Assembly: GCF_050908995.1 (NCBI RefSeq)
Contig: NC_135132.1
Span: 8,241,001-8,305,000, forward strand
DNA from: Andrena cerasifolii
Lineage: Eukaryota > Arthropoda > Insecta > Hymenoptera > Andrenidae
Direction of reading: 5' to 3'
Length of the DNA stretch: 64,000 bases
Part shown: positions 60,701 through 64,000 of the stretch, piece by piece
Layout: every line of letters starts with the position of its first letter
Numbering within the stretch: position 1 is the first letter of the stretch
Translations under genes and position numbers: made by a program
Notes under the pieces: model-generated
Told to the model about the DNA's origin: nothing
Database searches by the model: none
The model's input: only the letters and a program-made list of their open reading frames with translations

Positions 60701-61474
60701 GAGATTCTCAACTTTCGAGTTTCGAAGCCTTACTAAATTTTTTAATTCGTGATTCGAATCATTATCAAATTTTTGGATTCGAATTTCAAAAGTTTTGAAA
60801 ATTTCGAATCTTTATCAAATTTTTGGATTGGAGTTTCGAAAGTTTTGAGTTTCGAAGCCTTACCAAATTTTTGGATTCAAGTGCCTCAAGTTTCGAGTTT
60901 CGAAGCCTTACCAAATTTTTGGATTTGAGTTTCGAAAGTTTTGAGAGTATCGAGGCCTTGCCAAATTTTCTGATTCAAGTTTCTCAAGTTCCAAGTTTCG
61001 AAGCCTTACCAAATTTTTAGATTCATGATTCTCAAGTTTCGAGTTTCGAAGCCTTACCAAATTTTCTGATTCAAGATTCTCAAGTTCCAAGTTTCGAAGC
61101 CTTACCAAATTTTCTGATTCGACTTTCTCAAGTCTCGACTTTCGAAGCCTTACCAAATATTCGCATTCGAATTTCAAGAACTTGAAAAACTAGCTTCGAA
61201 CCCACCCCTAGTAACAACTTAATGGACCTTGGAGTTATCACAAAAGTTTCCAGCACATTGTTCTATTTCCACCTGCTACGCACAACTATCTGCGATAGAC
61301 CCTCGGCTAATCAGCCAGCGATTACAGAGATTGTGCAACTGCTGCAGGTACATCTACCAAGAAACCAGTTGTACGTGTCCCGAGTCAGTCCGAAGATGAA
61401 CCTGGGTGAAATCCTGGAGGAGGTCTGCCGCGAGAAGAATCTCGACAAGAACAAGTACGAGCTACGTCACCCAG
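55398..61474 (+). CDS. Cordon-bleu (Cobl) family protein, 5' part of gene, four exons
   Basis: Cobl proteins nucleate and bind actin filaments. They carry N-terminal ubiquitin-like Cobl segments and C-terminal WH2 actin-binding motifs. Joining the exons from the ATG at 55423 gives 478 nt, that is 159 codons plus one base, with matching phases at every junction (2, 0, 0, then 1 at the last donor). In order: residues about 20-45 hold the first beta strands (LLVQLP...QRVTVQ). About 42-90 hold MMDLLV, the SSYTLQ strand and PNTPIGALD, matching the vertebrate Cobl pattern MMDLLV...FKPNTLIGTL. About 112-159 hold a second segment (FRLQ, RVSP, LGEILEEVC, YELRHP) equivalent to the RLVV...VRVSP...IL..C...LLRD part. 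The start has A at -3 and G at +4. The rest of the protein must lie to the right of the window. The family call is firm; function in this animal is inferred. Confidence 0.88.
55724..55925. mobile_element. foldback family copy 5, inside Cobl intron 1
   Basis: The best-preserved copy. Outer inverted ends are AATCGATTCCGC and GCGTAGAATCAATT. Inner arms are TTTTTTCCTACGAGGCTTCG then TTTTCGAGAAAATCGAGTTT, and AAACTCGATTTTCTCGAAAA then CGAAGGCTCGTAGGAAAAAA, almost exact reverse complements around a 30-bp GC-rich centre. It lies 180 bp after the exon donor, so it would be a hairpin in the pre-mRNA. Confidence 0.9.
56733..57820. repeat. 1.09-kb TTTA/CTTA microsatellite in Cobl intron 1
   Basis: An uninterrupted tetranucleotide array with block structure: pure TTTA (56733-56775), TTTACTTA (to about 57000), TTTACTTACTTA (to about 57140), TTTACTTACTTC (to about 57360, with a CCTT sub-block near 57210-57240), then alternating ACTT-only and ACTTCTTT blocks, closing with TTTA. 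Open frames of 397 codons (Leu/Tyr/Ile/Thr) arise only because 12 bp is a multiple of three and lacks stops. Confidence 0.98.
57821..58500. other. rest of Cobl intron 1
   Basis: Unique intron sequence ending in the acceptor TTTTTTGTTCGCAG. The open frames at 58333-58500 are read-through of intron into the exon and are not coding on this evidence. Confidence 0.6.
58501..58645 (+). CDS. Cobl exon, core of first ubiquitin-like segment
   Basis: Begins with the third base of the Ser codon left by the previous exon and ends on a complete Gln codon before donor GTACTG. It encodes TPMMDLLVQIATAQKL, then SSYTLQ and PNTPIGALDALQ, the most diagnostic Cobl residues in the window. Confidence 0.92.
58775..59475. 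mobile_element. 701-bp foldback element with TA flanks, inside Cobl intron 2
   Basis: Ends GTTTGACGCTCT and AGAGCGTCAAAC are inverted, with TA directly outside each (58773-58774; 59476-59477). Arms of roughly 285 bp pair through matched blocks, for example AACTTTGCACGTTTATTAATT, AGTAAGAGGG, GTAGTCATCTGA and CTTAATCTATATGAGTGC (complements on the right arm), around a centre near 59120. The arms have diverged noticeably. TA flanks fit a Tc1/mariner-type origin; non-coding. Confidence 0.85.
59747..59833 (+). CDS. Cobl exon linking the two ubiquitin-like segments
   Basis: Exactly 29 codons between acceptor GTTGCAG and donor GTAAAG, phase 0 on both sides. It encodes VKLLPKQGTFVPRK at the end of the first segment, a short Lys/Ser/Gln linker, and FRLQ starting the next segment. 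Confidence 0.85.
59834..60234. other. Cobl intron 3, AT-rich start
   Basis: AT-rich; holds CTGTACACTAAAGGG at about 60171, shared with 51326. No exon. Confidence 0.5.
60235..61200. repeat. degenerate 50-60-bp satellite in Cobl intron 3
   Basis: About 18 imperfect copies around TTTCGAAGCCTTACCAAATT, TTTGGATTCGAGTTTC and TCAAGTTTCGAG. Subtypes with GAAAGTTTTGA or TCTCAAGTTTCGA alternate irregularly. It ends at CCACCCCTAG (about 61210). A 169-codon + frame (60289-60798) is an array artefact. Confidence 0.9.
61348..61474 (+). CDS. Cobl exon, second ubiquitin-like segment (last exon in window)
   Basis: Acceptor GCTGCAG, donor GTACGC at 61475, leaving phase 1 after Pro. It encodes VHLPRNQL, RVSPKMNLGEILEEVC and KYELRHP, matching the second Cobl segment. 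If the donor is skipped, the frame continues 18 codons to a TAG at 61528, which would give a short intron-retained product. The next exon is not convincingly present. Confidence 0.88.
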
Positions 61475-62117
61475 GTACGCAGCTCAAAATCATTTACACC
61501 CACGACTGTCCAAAATTGAAGGGCAAGTAGGAAAAAACAGGGAATGTCCATTTCCGGAGGCAACTGGAGCCACATAACCGTTGAATCACAAAGGATTACA
61601 AAGTAAAAATGCCCACAAAAGACAACCATAAAAATTCAGTGCACTGATTAAAAACAAAGAACCTCTACCCTCCAATAGAACAAAACAGGGAATGTCCCCA
61701 GGCTTCCTACTTGCACTACGTATTTCTGATTAGTGCACATTTATTTATTTATTTATTTATATAGCATAGGGATTTGAGAAAAAAAATTATTGCCCAAATG
61801 AGAGCAGTGAAAAAATTTATACGTTCTTCACATGAAAAAACGAATTTAAACCATTAATTATATACGAACGGGGTATGGGATGGAAAAACTGATATGCTAA
61901 ATCGCAGATAATACCATTAAGAATATGCGTGCCAAATTTGAACTCAATCGGACAAATAGTTTCGGAGATATTTGATAGGTCATCTTTGGAACTGTAGTTT
62001 CGAGAAAAACGCGAAAGAAGAAGAGTAGAATGGTCGCTACCTGCTGCGGAATATCGACACCCGCGCCTAGTTGAAAGCCTACAACTCGGCTATTTTGTGG
62101 AATTTTTGCGTCTACGA
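61475..62117. other. Cobl intron 4 start with repeat-like sequence
   Basis: ACAGGGAATGTCC occurs twice (61537, 61686). A (TTTA)n patch lies at 61740-61762. The 61790-62110 segment (AATTTGAACTCAATCGGACA, GCCTACAACTCGGC) reads like a fragment of an interspersed element, but I cannot name it. Confidence 0.4.
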
Positions 62118-62735
62118 CGACTTAAATTATTCTTAAAACTCCGCGTAATAAGAAAAAAAAATCGTGTTTTGAAAACTTTCAGGGTGGCGTAACCCCTTAA
62201 GTTCATCGACCCTTGTTCTTTCACCGACGAACTAAAGTATTGAGACTTGCTTCCCCCATAAAGCTGTTTAAATTATTCTTAAAACTTCGCGTAATAAGAA
62301 AATGCAAAGAAAAAAAAATCGAGTTTTCAAAACTTCCAGGGTGGCTAACCCCTTAAGTTCATCGAACCTTGTTCTTTCACCGACGAACTAAAGTATTGAG
62401 ACTTGCTTCCCCCATAAAGCTGTTTAAATTATTCTTAAAACTTCGCGTAATAAGAAAATGCAAAGAAAAAAAATCGAGTTTTGAAAACTTCCAGGGTGGC
62501 GTAACCCCTTAAGTTCATCGACCCTTGTTCTTTCACCGACGAACTAAAGTATTGAGACTTGCTTCCCCCATAAAGCTGTTTAAATTATTCTTAAAACTTT
62601 GCGTCATAAAAAAATGCAAAGAAAAAAAATCGAGTTTTCAAAACTTCCAGGGTGGCTAACCCCTTAAGTTCATCGAACCTTGTTCTTTCACCGACGAACT
62701 AAAGTATTGAGACTTGCTTTCCCCCATAAAGCTGT
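62118..62735. repeat. 156-bp satellite, about four copies, ABAB order
   Basis: The landmark CTTAAGTTCATCGA recurs at 62196, 62352, 62508 and 62663. Type A has GGTGGCGTAACC and CATCGACCCTT; type B has GGTGGCTAACC, GAGTTTTCAAAAC and CATCGAACCTT. They strictly alternate, so the true unit is a 312-bp dimer. Confidence 0.95.
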
Positions 62736-63589
62736 TCTGTGACATTCCTTGTTTTTTTTTTCACCCTTCAATTTAAGTAGCAGCGAAAAAGCTGCGCTCC
62801 TAAAAATCGAAGGGGTGTTAGCCAAGCATCCCTTCGAAATTTTCCACGAGCGATGATATCAGCCCGAAGCTTCACAGAGGCAGGAACGTCGACCTGAGGT
62901 TTCCCAGAATAGCCAGGGTATCACCTGGTGGCGAACTGTGTTAAGTAATTAAGACGTTTATATAAGATTCTGTGGAAAGGGGCGGGATTTATTATCACGG
63001 TTTCGCCTAGGCTAAAGAACCACCTTTTGATAAGTCCGTTGCGTTCGATTGGTGGACGTTTATTGCCCTGGGAAGCTTGATAGCCAGGGACGGAAATAGA
63101 TTCGCCCGCTCCTGTTTGATATTTAAACCGGTAGCGCTGGCCGGGTTGTGTTTTTAACCGTCTGTCGTACCTCGGCAGGTTTCCATACCCAATCTTTCGT
63201 GTCCTTAACAGATCCCCACCTTGCGCAGAGATTCCGATTGCAAGTAGACTGCAGGCCAGTCGAAATTCCCTGGTAAATAATCGATAAGTCGTTCGGGATT
63301 TAATCCCCCGTTGATAGGGGGGTGGAAGACTCGTTGTGCGACTTACAAAGTGGGGTCAAAGTAGCTTTGGTCAGGGGAAGAAATATGCAAGCATACGTAT
63401 TTCTGTTTCTTTTTACCCGACTGTGGCAAAAAGGAGGGTATTGTGTTTGTCAGGCTGTGTATGTGTGTCCATGTTACGCTCTAGAGTCTGTACGGGTACA
63501 CCGATTTGGACAAATCAGGTGTCTTTAGAATTGGCTTGACGTTCCGAATGTTATAGGATATAAAAAAAATATTAAAAAAAAAATTAAAA
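62736..63589. other. Cobl intron 4, unique
   Basis: No convincing exon. Near 62735-62755 is GACATTCCTTGTTTT, the inverted counterpart of AAACAGGGAATGTCC at 61683. Short frames at 63322-63539 look accidental. Confidence 0.4.
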
Positions 63590-63831
63590 TTAAAAAATAA
63601 ATAAATAAAAATTAAAAAACCCGACTGCTTAAAAAAGCATTAAAAAAATTAAATTCATAAAAAAAACATTAAAAAAATTAAATTAAAAATTAATTTTTAA
63701 ATTAAAAATTAATTTTTAAATTAAAAATAAATAAATTTTTAATTTTTAAATTAAAAATTAATTTTTAAATTAAAAATTAATGTTTTTAATGTTTTTTTAA
63801 GCAGTCGGGTTTTTTAATTTTTTTAATTTTT
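63590..63831. repeat. AT-rich palindrome, about 230 bp
   Basis: AAAACCCGACTGCTTAAAAAA (from about 63615) is repeated inverted as TTTTTTAAGCAGTCGGGTTTT (to about 63813). Between them lie almost pure A/T tracts (TTAAAAATTAATTTTTAA) that are themselves palindromic. It may be a foldback element or an AT cruciform. Confidence 0.85.
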
Positions 63832-64000
63832 CTTGTTATTACAAGCTTTTACTTAGCTTCGCTTATTAGTTCATTACATTACTAAAAGGAAAACTAGAAA
63901 GCACAAAATAATTTACAGTAATTTTTTTCCTTTTAAAAAACAAGCTTTTATTAAATTGTAGTAAAAAGGAAAAAATAATTTCCAATATTTGCGCCACACG

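Noticed and set aside
63212..63272. Next Cobl exon after 61474
   Set aside because: A good acceptor (CCTTAACAG) and phase-compatible 61-bp open block exist, but the peptide (DPHLAQRFRLQVDCRP) does not match the expected end of the second Cobl segment and the donor GTAAAT is weak.

Overview
The window looks like a single-locus stretch of a repeat-rich animal nuclear genome, most probably an insect and perhaps a hymenopteran. The reasons are spliced eukaryotic exons, an AT-rich background with locally very CpG-rich unique segments, tRNA-derived SINEs and TIR/foldback DNA transposons. No bacterial operons, long uninterrupted genes, rRNA or functional tRNA genes are visible. The order-level call is inference, not proof.

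The only protein-coding gene I can support is on the + strand at the right end: the 5' half of a cordon-bleu (Cobl) family gene. Four exons (55398-55541, 58501-58645, 59747-59833, 61348-61474) join with matching splice phases. They encode about 159 residues carrying the two tandem ubiquitin-like Cobl segments (N-terminal PNTPIGALD block; second segment with RVSP). The gene runs off the right edge, so the actin-binding WH2 part is not in the window. Upstream on the same strand are a CpG-rich block ending in a GTGAGT donor (1330-1806) and an isolated, well-formed 83-bp exon candidate (29150-29232). They may be 5' UTR or alternative exons of the same gene; if so, most of the window is Cobl 5' intron.

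The rest is dominated by repeats; by adding block lengths I estimate about a fifth of the window is tandem arrays. These include minisatellites (12, 16, 26, 27, 30, 34 bp units), satellites with higher-order structure (116-bp units as C/T variants, 137-bp trimers, 322-bp units, 156-bp ABAB units), two polypyrimidine arrays, and long microsatellites: over 1 kb of TTTA/CTTA inside Cobl intron 1, 290 bp of AAT, plus TA and CT runs.

Mobile DNA is mostly non-autonomous. There are a six-copy foldback (MITE-like) family, a 1.25-kb element whose arms form a two-hairpin cruciform with Tc1/mariner-like ends, a 701-bp foldback with TA flanks inside Cobl intron 2, two TTAA-flanked TIR elements, a 152-bp hAT-type MITE with 8-bp target duplications, and two copies of a tRNA-derived SINE. 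I found no intact transposase or reverse transcriptase. Many apparent reading frames in GC-rich unique DNA or inside arrays are judged spurious.
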